The position numbers and the translations under genes were made by a program. Below are positions 15,575-24,131 of a stretch of 54,106 nt of DNA, one piece after another (the stretch's first letter is position 1; each line of letters begins with the position of its first letter). The notes under the pieces were generated by a model. The model worked only from the letters and a program-made list of their open reading frames with translations, was not told the DNA's origin and did not search any database. Source of the stretch: Clostridiales bacterium UBA6114 (GTDB lineage Bacteria; Bacillota; Clostridia; Oscillospirales; Butyricicoccaceae); assembly GCA_002423435.1 (NCBI GenBank), contig DIWE01000036.1, positions 85,576 to 139,681 on the forward strand, written 5' to 3'.

Positions 15575-16978
15575 TTATCCGGCATTTTTAATGGTATCGA
15601 TCAGCGTGTGGTCGCGGTACAACACGTTTGCAACAACGCGGTCGCCCACGGGCACCGGCTTCGGGACACCCGTGATATCCTCCGCCATCCGTTTAAGCGT
15701 ATGAATGTCGAGGACGGGCATTTTTGCGCCGATCAGCCGCTCGCGCAAATCGCCTCTCGCGGGGTTAATAGCGATCCCTTTTTGCGTGACCAGCACATCG
15801 ACCGTGCTGCCGGGGGTCGATGTGCACAGCACCCGATCCACCACGATCGGCAGCCGCGCGCGGCTGAGCGGCGCAACGACGATCGCAAGCTTCGCCCCGG
15901 CCGCCGTGTCGCTGTGGCCGCCCGAGCCGCCCATGATGACGCCGTTCGAGTCGGTGTGCACGTTTACATTGAAGTCGGTGTCGATCTGCGTCGCACCCAG
16001 AATAACGGCGTCGAGGCTATCGACCAGGCTGCTCCTCGCCGACGGGCTCGCGTAGTGGCTCGCGGTGATTTCGACATGCTTCGGGTTATCGCGCAGCGAC
16101 TGCACCGCTCTCAAATCAAAGCACTGGACGTCGACCAGCGTTTCAAAGCAGCCCGCCTCCAGCATGTCGACCATGTAGCCCGTGATGCCGCCCATGCCGA
16201 AGCTGCCCCTGATCTTTTTTTCCGTCATGATGTCCATCAGATACTTGGCCGCGGCGAGCGATATGCCGCCTGCGCCCGTCTGGAACGAAAACCCGTCTTT
16301 CAGCAGCCCGGAGGCGGCGATGACCCTTGCGGTATAATCCGCGATTGCAAGGCCGATGGGGTCCCTTGTAAGACGGGTCGTCCCCGACACAATTCCCGAC
16401 GCGTTTCCGATGCTCTCCACGTTTACGACATAGTCGATATAGGTTTCCGAAATGGAAAAATCGGGCAGCGGATAGCTTACAAGATTGTCGGTGATCACGA
16501 TTGTTTTTTTGGCGTGCATCGCGTCGGCGAACGCATACCCCAGAGACCCGCAGGCCGATTTGCCCAGCTTTCCGGTGCAGTTTCCCATGTTGTCGGCGGT
16601 CGGGGCGGCGATAAACGCGACGTCGATCGGGGAGGCGCCCGAATCGATATCGCCGGCCCTTGTTCCGTGTGTGCGGAATACGACGGGTTTTTCCATGATC
16701 CCCTTTGAAATTTCCCTGCCCACCGCGTCTCCGATATAATTCGTTTCAAGACCCGTTACGACACGGTTTTTGATATGCTCCGCAATGGGTGCATGGGCAT
16801 TGTGGATTGAGCTCGCATTTACCGTAAGGTCGCGAAAACCCATCCGCGAAAGCTCATCCAGCACCATGTTCAAAACCCGGTCGCCGTTTCGCAGGTGATG
16901 GTGAAATGAAATCGTCATCCCGTCTTTTAAGCCGCTGAGCTTGATTGCTTCCCGCAAGGAACCGACCAGCTTGCTCAT
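15575..16978 (-). CDS. citF: Citrate lyase-type alpha subunit (CoA/ACP transferase)
   Basis: 467 residues of the CitF family, which moves the acyl-ACP of the lyase complex from acetyl-ACP to citryl- (or citramalyl-) ACP. Recognisable segments are SFHHHLRNGDRVLNMVLDEL, DVAFIAAPTADNMGN and GGSGGHSDTAAGAKL. It is about 40 residues shorter at the N-terminus than the enteric protein. The start overlaps the citE stop by 4 bp, and the gene sits in citD-citE-citF order. Citramalate lyase of glutamate fermenters has the same subunit plan, so the substrate cannot be read from the family alone. Confidence 0.9.
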   Translation of the reverse strand: MSKLVGSLREAIKLSGLKDGMTISFHHHLRNGDRVLNMVLDELSRMGFRDLTVNASSIHNAHAPIAEHIKNRVVTGLETNYIGDAVGREISKGIMEKPVVFRTHGTRAGDIDSGASPIDVAFIAAPTADNMGNCTGKLGKSACGSLGYAFADAMHAKKTIVITDNLVSYPLPDFSISETYIDYVVNVESIGNASGIVSGTTRLTRDPIGLAIADYTARVIAASGLLKDGFSFQTGAGGISLAAAKYLMDIMTEKKIRGSFGMGGITGYMVDMLEAGCFETLVDVQCFDLRAVQSLRDNPKHVEITASHYASPSARSSLVDSLDAVILGATQIDTDFNVNVHTDSNGVIMGGSGGHSDTAAGAKLAIVVAPLSRARLPIVVDRVLCTSTPGSTVDVLVTQKGIAINPARGDLRERLIGAKMPVLDIHTLKRMAEDITGVPKPVPVGDRVVANVLYRDHTLIDTIKNAG

Positions 16979-17850
16979 TGCATGACACCCCCCTCGATGA
17001 TCCTGGCCGTCTCGAGCACCTGCCGCGCCCGTTCCACGATCGGCGCGTCGATCATTTTGCCGCGAAGCGAAATTGCCCCCTTGCCCTGCTCCTTTGCGAG
17101 GCGGATCGCTTCAAAAACCTCCTGCGCATAGAGGATATCGGCCTCCGACGGGCTGAAAACCTCGTTGATGCACGGGATCTGCCGCGGGTTGATGGCCGCT
17201 TTCCCTGTAAATCCGAGTCCCTTTGCAAGCTCGGTGTCGGCCCTGAGGCCCGACGGATCGTCGATGTCGGTGAAGGGCGTGTCGTACACGTCAAGCCCCG
17301 CCGCTCTCGCCGCCGATACCAGTCTCGACCGGCTGTAGAAGATCTCGTCGCCTTTTTTTGTGCGCCTGCACCGCATGTCCGCGGTGAGGTCTTCCGCGCC
17401 CAGATAAAGGGCGGTCATGCGCGGGCTGGATTTCGCGATTTCAAACGCGTTTTCAATGCCGAGGGTGGTCTCGAGAAGCGGCATGATCCTGGTGGAGCCC
17501 TCTTTCGCGCCGGAGTCTTTTTCGAGCGTGGACACATAATCGGACAGCTCCCTGATATATGCCGCGCCGCTTACCTTGGTGGGCATTATGACGTCCGGCC
17601 GATACGGCAGCACCGCTTCTAAATCGGCCTTCCAGTAGCTTGTGTCCAGGGAATTGATGCGTATGATGATTTCAGGCCCCCGGTAATGAAAATACTTAAG
17701 CGTATTGCGCACCAGAATCCGCGCGGCGTCTTTTTCCCCCGGAGACACCGCGTCCTCAAGGTCGAGAATAATGCTGTCCGAACCGAACGAGTCGCCGTTT
17801 GCAAGCATCGCCGGGTTGTTTCCCGGCAAAAACAGCATGGATCGTCTCAT
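16975..17850 (-). CDS. citE: Citrate lyase-type beta subunit (acyl-ACP lyase)
   Basis: 291 residues of the HpcH/CitE TIM-barrel family. Marks are MRRSMLFLPGNNPAML, the metal/CoA-site DSIILDLEDAVSP, the arginine in IIRIN and the acidic pair in LYLGAEDLTADM. It cleaves the acyl-ACP to acetyl-ACP and a 2-oxoacid. ATG 17850 overlaps the citD stop in ATGA and follows AAAGGAGAG, preferred over the in-frame GTG at 17859. The neighbours citD and citF complete the three-subunit complex. Confidence 0.92.
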   Translation of the reverse strand: MRRSMLFLPGNNPAMLANGDSFGSDSIILDLEDAVSPGEKDAARILVRNTLKYFHYRGPEIIIRINSLDTSYWKADLEAVLPYRPDVIMPTKVSGAAYIRELSDYVSTLEKDSGAKEGSTRIMPLLETTLGIENAFEIAKSSPRMTALYLGAEDLTADMRCRRTKKGDEIFYSRSRLVSAARAAGLDVYDTPFTDIDDPSGLRADTELAKGLGFTGKAAINPRQIPCINEVFSPSEADILYAQEVFEAIRLAKEQGKGAISLRGKMIDAPIVERARQVLETARIIEGGVMQ

Positions 17851-18122
17851 ATCGCGCACTCTCCTTTCGCCCGTAAAAGCGCGGTTTCGACTCTTGCCCG
17901 AATCGTGCAGTCAAGTGCGCCGCGGTCGACGACATGAATGCGGACATCTTCAATATCAAGCCCTTTTGTCGTCTCGAGAATTGTTTGCCTGATGCTGTCG
18001 CCAAACTGCACGATTACAGCGGACTCAAGCTCGATTTCGACCCCCCGCTCACCGGGGAAAACCTCGACAAGCAGGTCGCTTGATTCGAGTGTGCCGGCTA
18101 TGGCACTTCGCTTAATTGTCAA
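17847..18122 (-). CDS. citD: Citrate lyase-type gamma subunit (acyl carrier protein)
   Basis: 91 residues. The N-terminal AGTLESSDLLVEV contains Ser14, the site that carries the phosphoribosyl-dephospho-CoA prosthetic group in CitD, and VDRGALDCTIRARVETAL matches the family C-terminus. Maturation needs CitC, CitX and CitG-type proteins; none is encoded in the window. Stop and citE start overlap by 4 bp, indicating translational coupling. Confidence 0.93.
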   Translation of the reverse strand: MTIKRSAIAGTLESSDLLVEVFPGERGVEIELESAVIVQFGDSIRQTILETTKGLDIEDVRIHVVDRGALDCTIRARVETALLRAKGECAI

Positions 18123-18145
18123 ATCCGATTCCCACCTTTCATCAG

Positions 18146-18199
18146 AAAAATATAAATCCGGTCGGAGCGGACGATGGATTATGCCGTCCGCTCCGACCG
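18146..18199 (-). terminator. Intra-operon terminator-like hairpin between hydratase and lyase genes
   Basis: Perfect 15-bp arms (18159-18173 and 18185-18199, CGGTCGGAGCGGACG and its complement) followed on the minus strand by GATTTATATTTTTC. It probably lowers or conditionally blocks transcription from the hydratase genes into citDEF. Confidence 0.7.
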
Positions 18200-18206
18200 T
18201 CCTGTC

Positions 18207-18821
18207 CTACTCGATGGTCATAAAGTCCCTGACGCTCTCAATGATGGGAGCCATGCACTCTTCCTTGCGCGAGGCGTAATAGGCTTTATTGTCGGTAAAC
18301 ATGTTGTTTCCTTCGGTGTCGATGGATACGATCAGCGGCCCAAACTCCTTGACCCGTAGTATCCAAAGCGCCTCCGGCATGCCGAGCTCGCGCCACTCGA
18401 CGCCCTCGATCTCCTCGACGCAGGTCGCGGCGGTAACCGCGCAGCCGCCGGGATAGACGCAGTGGATGACCTTGTTCTTTTTGCAGCCCTCGGCGGTCTT
18501 GGGGCCCATTCCGCCCTTGCCCACCATGATTTTAACGCCGGTTTCCTCCATGAACTCCTTTGCGTTGCTCTCCATGCGGATGGAGGAGGTGGGACCGATG
18601 GAAATCATCGTGTTTTTTCCGGGCTCCTCAACGATAATGGGTCCGGCGTGCAGAATGCCGATGCCGTGAAAGTCGACGGGACACTTCATTTTTTCCTCGA
18701 CCACGCGGCGGTGAACGTCGTCGCGGCCGGTGACGATGTGGCCGGTGAGATAAACGATGTCGCCGACCCTGAGATCGGCAATATCCTCGTCGCGAAGCGG
18801 TGTCTTCAGTATTCTTTTCAT
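18207..18821 (-). CDS. Class I hydratase beta subunit (fumarase/tartrate dehydratase/mesaconase C-terminal domain)
   Basis: 204 residues matching the C-terminal domain of class I fumarase, present here as a separate subunit as in TtdB and archaeal or clostridial enzymes. Marks are VGDIVYLTGHIVTGRDDVHRR and the IGPTSSIRME and KGGMGPKT stretches that bind the substrate carboxylates. With the alpha subunit it forms a [4Fe-4S] hydro-lyase adding water across a C4-C5 dicarboxylate double bond. It overlaps the alpha gene by 4 bp. Fumarate, mesaconate and tartrate are all possible substrates. Confidence 0.9.
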   Translation of the reverse strand: MKRILKTPLRDEDIADLRVGDIVYLTGHIVTGRDDVHRRVVEEKMKCPVDFHGIGILHAGPIIVEEPGKNTMISIGPTSSIRMESNAKEFMEETGVKIMVGKGGMGPKTAEGCKKNKVIHCVYPGGCAVTAATCVEEIEGVEWRELGMPEALWILRVKEFGPLIVSIDTEGNNMFTDNKAYYASRKEECMAPIIESVRDFMTIE

Positions 18822-19717
18822 AATGTTGCCCCCTCGTAAGAGATGATATCGTAGCTTAGGTCCTTATTGAAGCGGATTCTGCCGCAGCGGTGCGCGTAAC
18901 AGGCGGTATTTACGGCGACCGCGATGGTGGCGGTGTGCCGGCCGGAGGACTCGATATGTACCTCCATCACCGCGCTGTTCCCGCGGAGCCCCTGGGCGCC
19001 GATCCCGAGCTTGTTGAGCCCTTCCGTAAGCTGCTTTTCGAGGTTTGCGCCCTTCGGGTGCTGGTGATGGGTACCCAACGGGCGGAGATAGGCCTTTTTT
19101 GACAGGACCGCCGCGTTTTCGACATTGTGCCCGAGCCCGACGCCGACAATCAGCGGGGGACAGGCGTTGATGCCCAGATCCGACACCGCGTCGAACACAT
19201 ACCTGACAATCGCCGCGTATCCGTCCGACGGTTTAAAGACCTGCGCTTTGCCCGGCAGGCAGCAGCCGCCGCCCGCGAAATAGGTGGTGATCTCCATTTC
19301 GTCGTTATCCGGAATGATGTCCCAGTTGATCCAGGGAATCCGTTCCCCGGTGTTGTCGTTGGTATTTCTTTCGACAAAATAGTCGACCACGTTCTGCCTT
19401 AAGGGAGCGCTCACTGTCGCGCGCGCGACCGCGTCGTGGAGGCAGTCCTTTATAATGCCGATGTAGGGGAATTCCGCTCCGGCCTTGATGTAAAAATGCA
19501 GAAGCCCCGTATCCTGGCAGCAGGGCCTGCTCATTTCGATCGCTTTTTGAAGGTTGTCGAAGTAAGTGTCGTAAATGACCTTTTGCATTGGGCTTTCTTC
19601 CTTGTCCCGCAGCTCTTTAAGCTTTTCAAAGACGTCGTCGGGCAGTCTTTTGCTTGAAAGCCCAATAAATTTTTCCATAATTCCGGTAAACTTTTCCGCC
19701 GCTTGTTGATTTTTCAT
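18818..19717 (-). CDS. Class I hydratase alpha subunit (Fe-S catalytic domain)
   Basis: 299 residues, the [4Fe-4S] domain of class I fumarase-type hydratases. Candidate cluster cysteines are in SRPCCQDTG (66/67), GGGCCLPGK and the C-terminal TACYAHRCG; VGVGLGHNVENAAVL is a family signature. Start at ATG 19717 follows CAGGAGGCCACAT; the frame extends upstream to 19795 but without a ribosome binding site. It is the first gene of the minus-strand operon that continues with the beta subunit and citDEF, and it is divergent from a GntR regulator. The pairing with a three-subunit acyl lyase suggests mesaconase plus citramalate lyase. Confidence 0.9.
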   Translation of the reverse strand: MKNQQAAEKFTGIMEKFIGLSSKRLPDDVFEKLKELRDKEESPMQKVIYDTYFDNLQKAIEMSRPCCQDTGLLHFYIKAGAEFPYIGIIKDCLHDAVARATVSAPLRQNVVDYFVERNTNDNTGERIPWINWDIIPDNDEMEITTYFAGGGCCLPGKAQVFKPSDGYAAIVRYVFDAVSDLGINACPPLIVGVGLGHNVENAAVLSKKAYLRPLGTHHQHPKGANLEKQLTEGLNKLGIGAQGLRGNSAVMEVHIESSGRHTATIAVAVNTACYAHRCGRIRFNKDLSYDIISYEGATL

Positions 19718-19814
19718 ATGTGGCCTCCTGTTTCTGTTTTTTGTGCTTAACTGGAATGTGCGCGTTTTCATCCGGTGTGCTTTGGGATGCATCACTCCCG
19801 CCGATATAAATGAC

Positions 19815-19843
19815 TTGCGGCTTTTTATACGGTATGCTATACT
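19815..19843 (+). promoter_or_regulatory. Promoter of the gntR gene
   Basis: TTGCGG (19815-19820) and TATACT (19838-19843), spacer 17 bp, 40 bp before the start codon. Confidence 0.65.
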
Positions 19844-19883
19844 TTAGTGAAACATTAAGTATTGCGGTGGGGATGGTTATTAA

Positions 19884-20522
19884 ATGCAACAGCTGGATAT
19901 TCAGTTGACCCGTGATCGTGTGGCGGCCGAGCTGCGCCGATCCATATTGACCGGATCGCTTCCTCCCCGCGGGGTCATTACCCAGGACCATATTGCGGAA
20001 ATGCTCGGTGTGTCCCGCATGCCTGTCAGGGAGGCTCTGCAGCTTCTTGCGTCGGAAGGCCTCATAACGATGCATCCCAACAAAGCGGCCGTGGTGAATG
20101 AAATTTCGGAAAAATACATAAGGGACCATTTTGAGATTCGCAGCATGCTGGAAGAGGAAGCCGTAGCGCGCGCATGCGCAAATTCGGTTCCGGAGGAAAT
20201 GGTGGAGGTGCAGAAGCTGACCGAAGAGGCGATCAGGGACAACGACTATACGCTTTTTAACACCTGCAACCAGAAAATGCACCGGCTGTTCTGGAAAAGC
20301 TCCGGAAACATCAAGCTTGAACTGCTTTTGTCCCAGATGTGGAACGGCATGTTTGTCGACCGCTCCATCATGAAGCATGCCAAGCTCTCCACCCAGGAGC
20401 ATCAGATGATGATCGACTGCATCGTCCGGCGTGATCCCGAAAAGGCCCGCGCGATCATGCATCAGCATCTTATGCGCAGCATGCAGCGCATTATCGATAA
20501 AAACTTCGCATCCCAAAAATAA
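19884..20522 (+). CDS. GntR-family regulator, FadR/FCD subgroup
   Basis: 212 residues: winged helix-turn-helix at about 8-75 (VSRMPVREALQLLASEGLI is typical) and an all-helical FCD ligand domain at about 80-205 with metal-binding residues in NQKMHRLFW and a C-terminal HQHLMRS. FCD regulators sense organic or sugar acids. It is divergent from the hydratase/citDEF operon, 166 bp apart, and is the likely repressor of that operon and perhaps of the TRAP genes beyond. The ribosome binding site is weak (GGGGATGG). Confidence 0.92.
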   Translation: MQQLDIQLTRDRVAAELRRSILTGSLPPRGVITQDHIAEMLGVSRMPVREALQLLASEGLITMHPNKAAVVNEISEKYIRDHFEIRSMLEEEAVARACANSVPEEMVEVQKLTEEAIRDNDYTLFNTCNQKMHRLFWKSSGNIKLELLLSQMWNGMFVDRSIMKHAKLSTQEHQMMIDCIVRRDPEKARAIMHQHLMRSMQRIIDKNFASQK

Positions 20523-20580
20523 CAACCGATTCCGGGGTCGTTTGGCCTAACATTACTTAAATTTTCGCATAACTCACCCT

Positions 20581-20610
20581 CCTTCAAATGTCGAATTTGA
20601 AGGCTTTTCT
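20581..20610 (+). terminator. Terminator after gntR
   Basis: CCTTCAAAT pairs with ATTTGAAGG around a short loop, followed by CTTTTCT. Confidence 0.65.
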
Positions 20611-20632
20611 ATATTTCCGGGCCATCATGAGA

Positions 20633-20682
20633 CCAAAATCCGAGACGCCAGCGGTTGCCGTCCCGGATTTTGGCCGTTTTTA
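20633..20682. terminator. Second hairpin between gntR and dctM
   Basis: CCAAAATCCG (20633-20642) and CGGATTTTGG (20664-20673) frame a GC-rich loop and are followed by CCGTTTTT on the plus strand. It could end either of the convergent genes. Confidence 0.6.
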
Positions 20683-20704
20683 CGGGACTTTTCTTAAAGA
20701 CGCG

Positions 20705-21982
20705 CTATCCGATCCGGTTTACCAGAAACATGCTGATCGGCTCGATGTAGCTTACCATCAGCAAAGCGACGATAAGCGCGACCAGGTACGGTGTGACCGC
20801 CTTGACAAGGGGTTCGAACTTGATGTGGGCGGTATTGCACGCGACATACAGGCAACCGCCCACCGGCGGCGTTACCATGCCGATGCCCATGTTGACGATA
20901 AAGATAATGCCGACCATATAGGGGTCTATCCCGACGCTCGTCAGGACCGGCAGCAGGATCGGCGTGAGTAATGCGATCGCCGCGGAAGAGTTCAGGAAGC
21001 ATCCGGCGATCAGCACAATAACATTGAATACGAGAATCAGCACATATTTGTTTGACGTTAGCGACAGCATCGCCGTTGCGATTGCCTGGGGGATATGCTC
21101 TTTTGTGAGAACGAAGCCGAAGGTGGAGACCGTTGCCATGATCAGCATGATGACCGCCGACGCGACGGCGGAATCGCAGATGACCTTGACCAGTTTTTTT
21201 AATTTCAGCTCCTTATAAATGAACATGCCGACAATCAGGCCGTAGACCGCGGCCACGGCGCCCGCTTCCGTCGGGGTAAACACGCCGGTGTAGATTCCTC
21301 CGAGGATGATGACCGGCATAATAAGCGCCCAGATGCTGTCGAGAAGCGTATGAAAGATCAGACTTATGGTCAGCTTACGCGTTACTCTGGGAATGTTTTT
21401 CTTTTTGGCGTATAAATATGCGACCAGCATCATGAAAACACCCATCAGGATTCCGGGCCCCACGCCCGCGAGGAACAGCTTGCTGATCGACGTCCCCGCG
21501 AGAACGCAGTAAGTCACCATGGGGATGCTGGGCGGGATCACCTGCCCGACCGTACCCGCGGCGGCGACGGTCGCGCCTGAAAAGTCTTTTTCATACCCGT
21601 TTTTTTCCATTTCCGGGACCATGATGCCGCCGATGGCGGCAGTCGTGGCGGGGCAGGAGCCGGATATCGCCGCGAAGAACATGGAGGCGCCGATCGCGAC
21701 CATCGCAAGGCCGCCGGTAATACTGCTGAAAAACAGATTTACGAAATTGACCAGCTTTTTGGAAATCCCGCCTTCGCCCATCAGGTTTCCCGCCAGGATA
21801 AAAAACGGGATCGCCATCAGCGGAAAGGAATTAACCCCGTTGAACATCGACTGCGCGGTAATAATCAGCGGGATATTGATCCCGTACAATATGGTAAATA
21901 CGGCCGCGACGCCAAGACATACCGCAATCGGAACGCCCAAAAACATGAGAGCAAAGAAGCTGATAAAAAGGATCGCCGTCAT
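20705..21982 (-). CDS. dctM: TRAP transporter large membrane subunit (DctM), system 1
   Basis: 425 residues, about 12 membrane helices, the sodium-driven translocation subunit of a TRAP dicarboxylate transporter. Family segments include PLMAIPFFILAGNLM, GSCPATTAAIGGIMVPEM, IPPSIPMVTYCVLAGTS and GIGMVTPPVGGCLYVA. It overlaps dctQ by 4 bp and ends a dctP-dctQ-dctM operon on the minus strand, immediately beyond the GntR regulator and hydratase/citDEF operon, which suggests uptake of the acid degraded there. Confidence 0.94.
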   Translation of the reverse strand: MTAILFISFFALMFLGVPIAVCLGVAAVFTILYGINIPLIITAQSMFNGVNSFPLMAIPFFILAGNLMGEGGISKKLVNFVNLFFSSITGGLAMVAIGASMFFAAISGSCPATTAAIGGIMVPEMEKNGYEKDFSGATVAAAGTVGQVIPPSIPMVTYCVLAGTSISKLFLAGVGPGILMGVFMMLVAYLYAKKKNIPRVTRKLTISLIFHTLLDSIWALIMPVIILGGIYTGVFTPTEAGAVAAVYGLIVGMFIYKELKLKKLVKVICDSAVASAVIMLIMATVSTFGFVLTKEHIPQAIATAMLSLTSNKYVLILVFNVIVLIAGCFLNSSAAIALLTPILLPVLTSVGIDPYMVGIIFIVNMGIGMVTPPVGGCLYVACNTAHIKFEPLVKAVTPYLVALIVALLMVSYIEPISMFLVNRIG

Positions 21983-22470
21983 TTCCCGATCCCTCCGCTC
22001 TGTTTTTTAAAACTGCCGAACGCATCGATCAGATATGAAAGACACATGAAGAAAGAGCCGATCATCATACCGAGATAGACAAAGGCCATCGGTATTTTTG
22101 TCGCGGGGGATATCTGCGCCATCAGCTTCGACCACAGCGAAAGACAGTAGTAAAGCACCATTCCGAAAAATGCCGATGAGATCAGATACGAAACAAACTG
22201 CATAAACGCCTTTGCCTTTGGAACCAGGTTTTGAATAAGCTCGACTCCGATATGGTTGCCTCTCCTTGCGGCGACATAGCCCGCGACGAAGGTCAACCAG
22301 ATAAACAAGAATTTTGCAAGCTCCTCCGACCATGCGAGCGGCTGTATAATGACATACCGGAAAATGACCTGCACGAAGATCAGAAGCGTCATCCCGCTCA
22401 ATATCAGTGCCGAACCCCATTCAAACGCGATATCGATTTTCTTAAGTATTCTCTCTATACATTGAGACAT
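21979..22470 (-). CDS. dctQ: TRAP transporter small membrane subunit (DctQ), system 1
   Basis: 163 residues with four predicted membrane helices. The SEELAKFLFIWLTFVAGYVAARRGNHIGVE stretch (shortened: WSEELAKFLFIWLTF) is the DctQ signature. ATG 22470 follows GGAGGAGG; an in-frame start at 22488 is inside that site. It begins 17 bp after dctP and overlaps dctM. Confidence 0.93.
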   Translation of the reverse strand: MSQCIERILKKIDIAFEWGSALILSGMTLLIFVQVIFRYVIIQPLAWSEELAKFLFIWLTFVAGYVAARRGNHIGVELIQNLVPKAKAFMQFVSYLISSAFFGMVLYYCLSLWSKLMAQISPATKIPMAFVYLGMMIGSFFMCLSYLIDAFGSFKKQSGGIGK

Positions 22471-22487
22471 GTAAGGAGCCTCCTCCA

Positions 22488-23540
22488 TTATTTTGCGGCC
22501 TCGATCTTCTCCAGCAAGGTTCCGAAGTCACCCTTAAACTGATCGTAGACAGGTCCGACCGCTTCCCGAAACGGCGTCATATCCTCAACGATGTTCACCT
22601 CGACGCCCGCGGCGCGGATTGTTTCGAGATCCTTTTGCTCCGCTTCGGCGGATACCTCGCGCTCATATACGCCCGCTTCCTGCGCCGCCTCGAGGATCGC
22701 TTTCTGCTGATCCTCAGTAAGGGAATTGAACTTATCGGTGCTCATGATCAGCGGTTCGGCGGTAAAAATATGGTGTGTGACCGAATAATACTTATTGACC
22801 TCATTGTATTTGTTGTTTATGTAGACGGCACCCGGATTTTCCTGTCCGTCGACAGTGCCGAGCTGCATGGCGCTGAACACCTCGGATATCGCCATCGGGG
22901 TGGGAACCGCGCCCAGCGTTTCGAAGGTTGCGAGAAATACCTTGCTTTCGGGCACCCTGATCTTCAGGCCCTTTAAATCCTCCGGCTTTGTGATCGGCCG
23001 CTTGGAATTGCTGATGTTCCTGAAGCCGTTGTCCCACCAGGCAAGAATTTTGAAGCCCTTCTGCTCCGCGATTTCACCCAGGTACTGTCCGAACTCGCCG
23101 TCTAAAACCTTAAAGGCCTGTTCCGTATCGTTAAACAGGAAGGGAAGATTCAGCACGTCGGCTTCCGAGACAAAATTGCTCAAAGACATGGTGGATTCCA
23201 AAGCGATATCCAGGGTCCCCATCTGGACAAATTCGACCGCCTTCGCGCCGGACGCGATCTGCGAGGCGGGGAAGACGTCGACTTTGATGCCGCCGTTCGT
23301 TTTTTCATTGACCAGCTCCGCAAACTTCAGGGAGCCGTACTGATACGGATGCTCCGTGGCGCCGACATGGTTTAGCGACAGCGTAACGGCGTCCGAAGGC
23401 GTCTGTGCGGACGCCGTGCCGGAGGAATCCGCCGGTGCGGAGGCGGTATTGTTTGCGGGTGTGGATGAGCAACCGATCAATAATGACAACATCAGGACAA
23501 AGAGTAACAAAGTGCCGACGATTTTTCTTGGGCTTTTCAT
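22488..23540 (-). CDS. dctP: TRAP substrate-binding lipoprotein (DctP), system 1
   Basis: 350 residues. A lipoprotein signal ends at LSLLIGCSS (lipobox LIGC), followed by a low-complexity Ala/Ser/Thr linker and the DctP domain (about 50-350). Ligand-site marks are the arginine in LKGLKIRVPESKVFL and the VDGQENPGAVY region. DctP arginine usually binds a substrate carboxylate, so an organic acid is expected. ATG 23540 follows AGGAGG. A solo end of MITE family A lies just upstream in the 5' leader. Confidence 0.93.
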   Translation of the reverse strand: MKSPRKIVGTLLLFVLMLSLLIGCSSTPANNTASAPADSSGTASAQTPSDAVTLSLNHVGATEHPYQYGSLKFAELVNEKTNGGIKVDVFPASQIASGAKAVEFVQMGTLDIALESTMSLSNFVSEADVLNLPFLFNDTEQAFKVLDGEFGQYLGEIAEQKGFKILAWWDNGFRNISNSKRPITKPEDLKGLKIRVPESKVFLATFETLGAVPTPMAISEVFSAMQLGTVDGQENPGAVYINNKYNEVNKYYSVTHHIFTAEPLIMSTDKFNSLTEDQQKAILEAAQEAGVYEREVSAEAEQKDLETIRAAGVEVNIVEDMTPFREAVGPVYDQFKGDFGTLLEKIEAAK

Positions 23541-23566
23541 AGCGATCCTCCTAAAATATTCAGAAT

Positions 23567-23583
23567 TTATCATGCTCCGGCTA
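23567..23583 (+). repeat. Solo terminal-repeat fragment of MITE family A
   Basis: Seventeen bases (TTATCATGCTCCGGCTA) identical to the right end of the element at 11757-11977, in the leader of dctP. No matching left end is found nearby, so it is a decayed or truncated copy. Confidence 0.65.
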
Positions 23584-24052
23584 TGCAATAAAAAACCGCA
23601 ATATAATCTTCGCGCTACCACCGCCCTTCTTTCGATTGATCAGAATGATAAAAGGCCATCATTCTTAATTAGAAGCGAATACCGGCCGGGACCTCTCAAA
23701 AGAACGCCTGCCCCTGTCCTTTCATGCCCTCCCTCCGTGATAATCTTGCCTGCGGATCAAAATAGTCCGCGTTATCCCCGCCGGGGCACAAAATACAGCG
23801 CAGCCTTCAACATAAATATTGTATCCAATATATTTGTTGCATTTAAATTACCATATTTTAAGGGGAATGTCAATTTTTTTAAAGATGGAAATGGAAGCCG
23901 ATTTGGGGAAGACAAAGCATAAGGGTGAAATAAATTTCAGATGACCGATTTGAATTGAATACAATTTAAACAAAAATTCGCATATAAAATTATATATTAG
24001 GACTATAATCCAATTATTTATTTTATTTTAAGAAATAAATTTCAGAAAATGG

Positions 24053-24099
24053 TTGACAATGAAATATTGGAATTGTATTATGAAAATGGAAATTGTCAA
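24053..24099 (+). promoter_or_regulatory. Promoter of the transketolase operon with symmetric operator-like repeats
   Basis: TTGACA (24053-24058) and TATTAT (24076-24081) with a 17-bp spacer. The -35 box is part of TTGACAAT, whose inverted copy ATTGTCAA lies at 24092-24099, so the two arms flank the -10 box. A dimeric repressor bridging them would block the promoter; the RpiR protein encoded downstream is a candidate. Confidence 0.65.
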
Positions 24100-24131
24100 A
24101 AGCATGAATCACTGAAAGGTGGGTGCGGCAA

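Larger units (their letters stand above)
23541..24131. other. Divergent AT-rich regulatory region between the two TRAP islands
   Basis: About 590 bp with no supported gene. It holds the MITE fragment, a 15-bp direct repeat GAAATAAATTTCAGA at 23927-23941 and 24032-24046 (itself containing the palindrome GAAAT-AA-ATTTC), and the transketolase operon promoter at 24053-24081. Segment 23600-23850 shows nothing I can name. Confidence 0.6.

Noticed and set aside
15608..16708. 366-codon plus-strand frame opposite citF
   Set aside because: Antisense shadow with extreme Arg/His content; citF is clear on the other strand.
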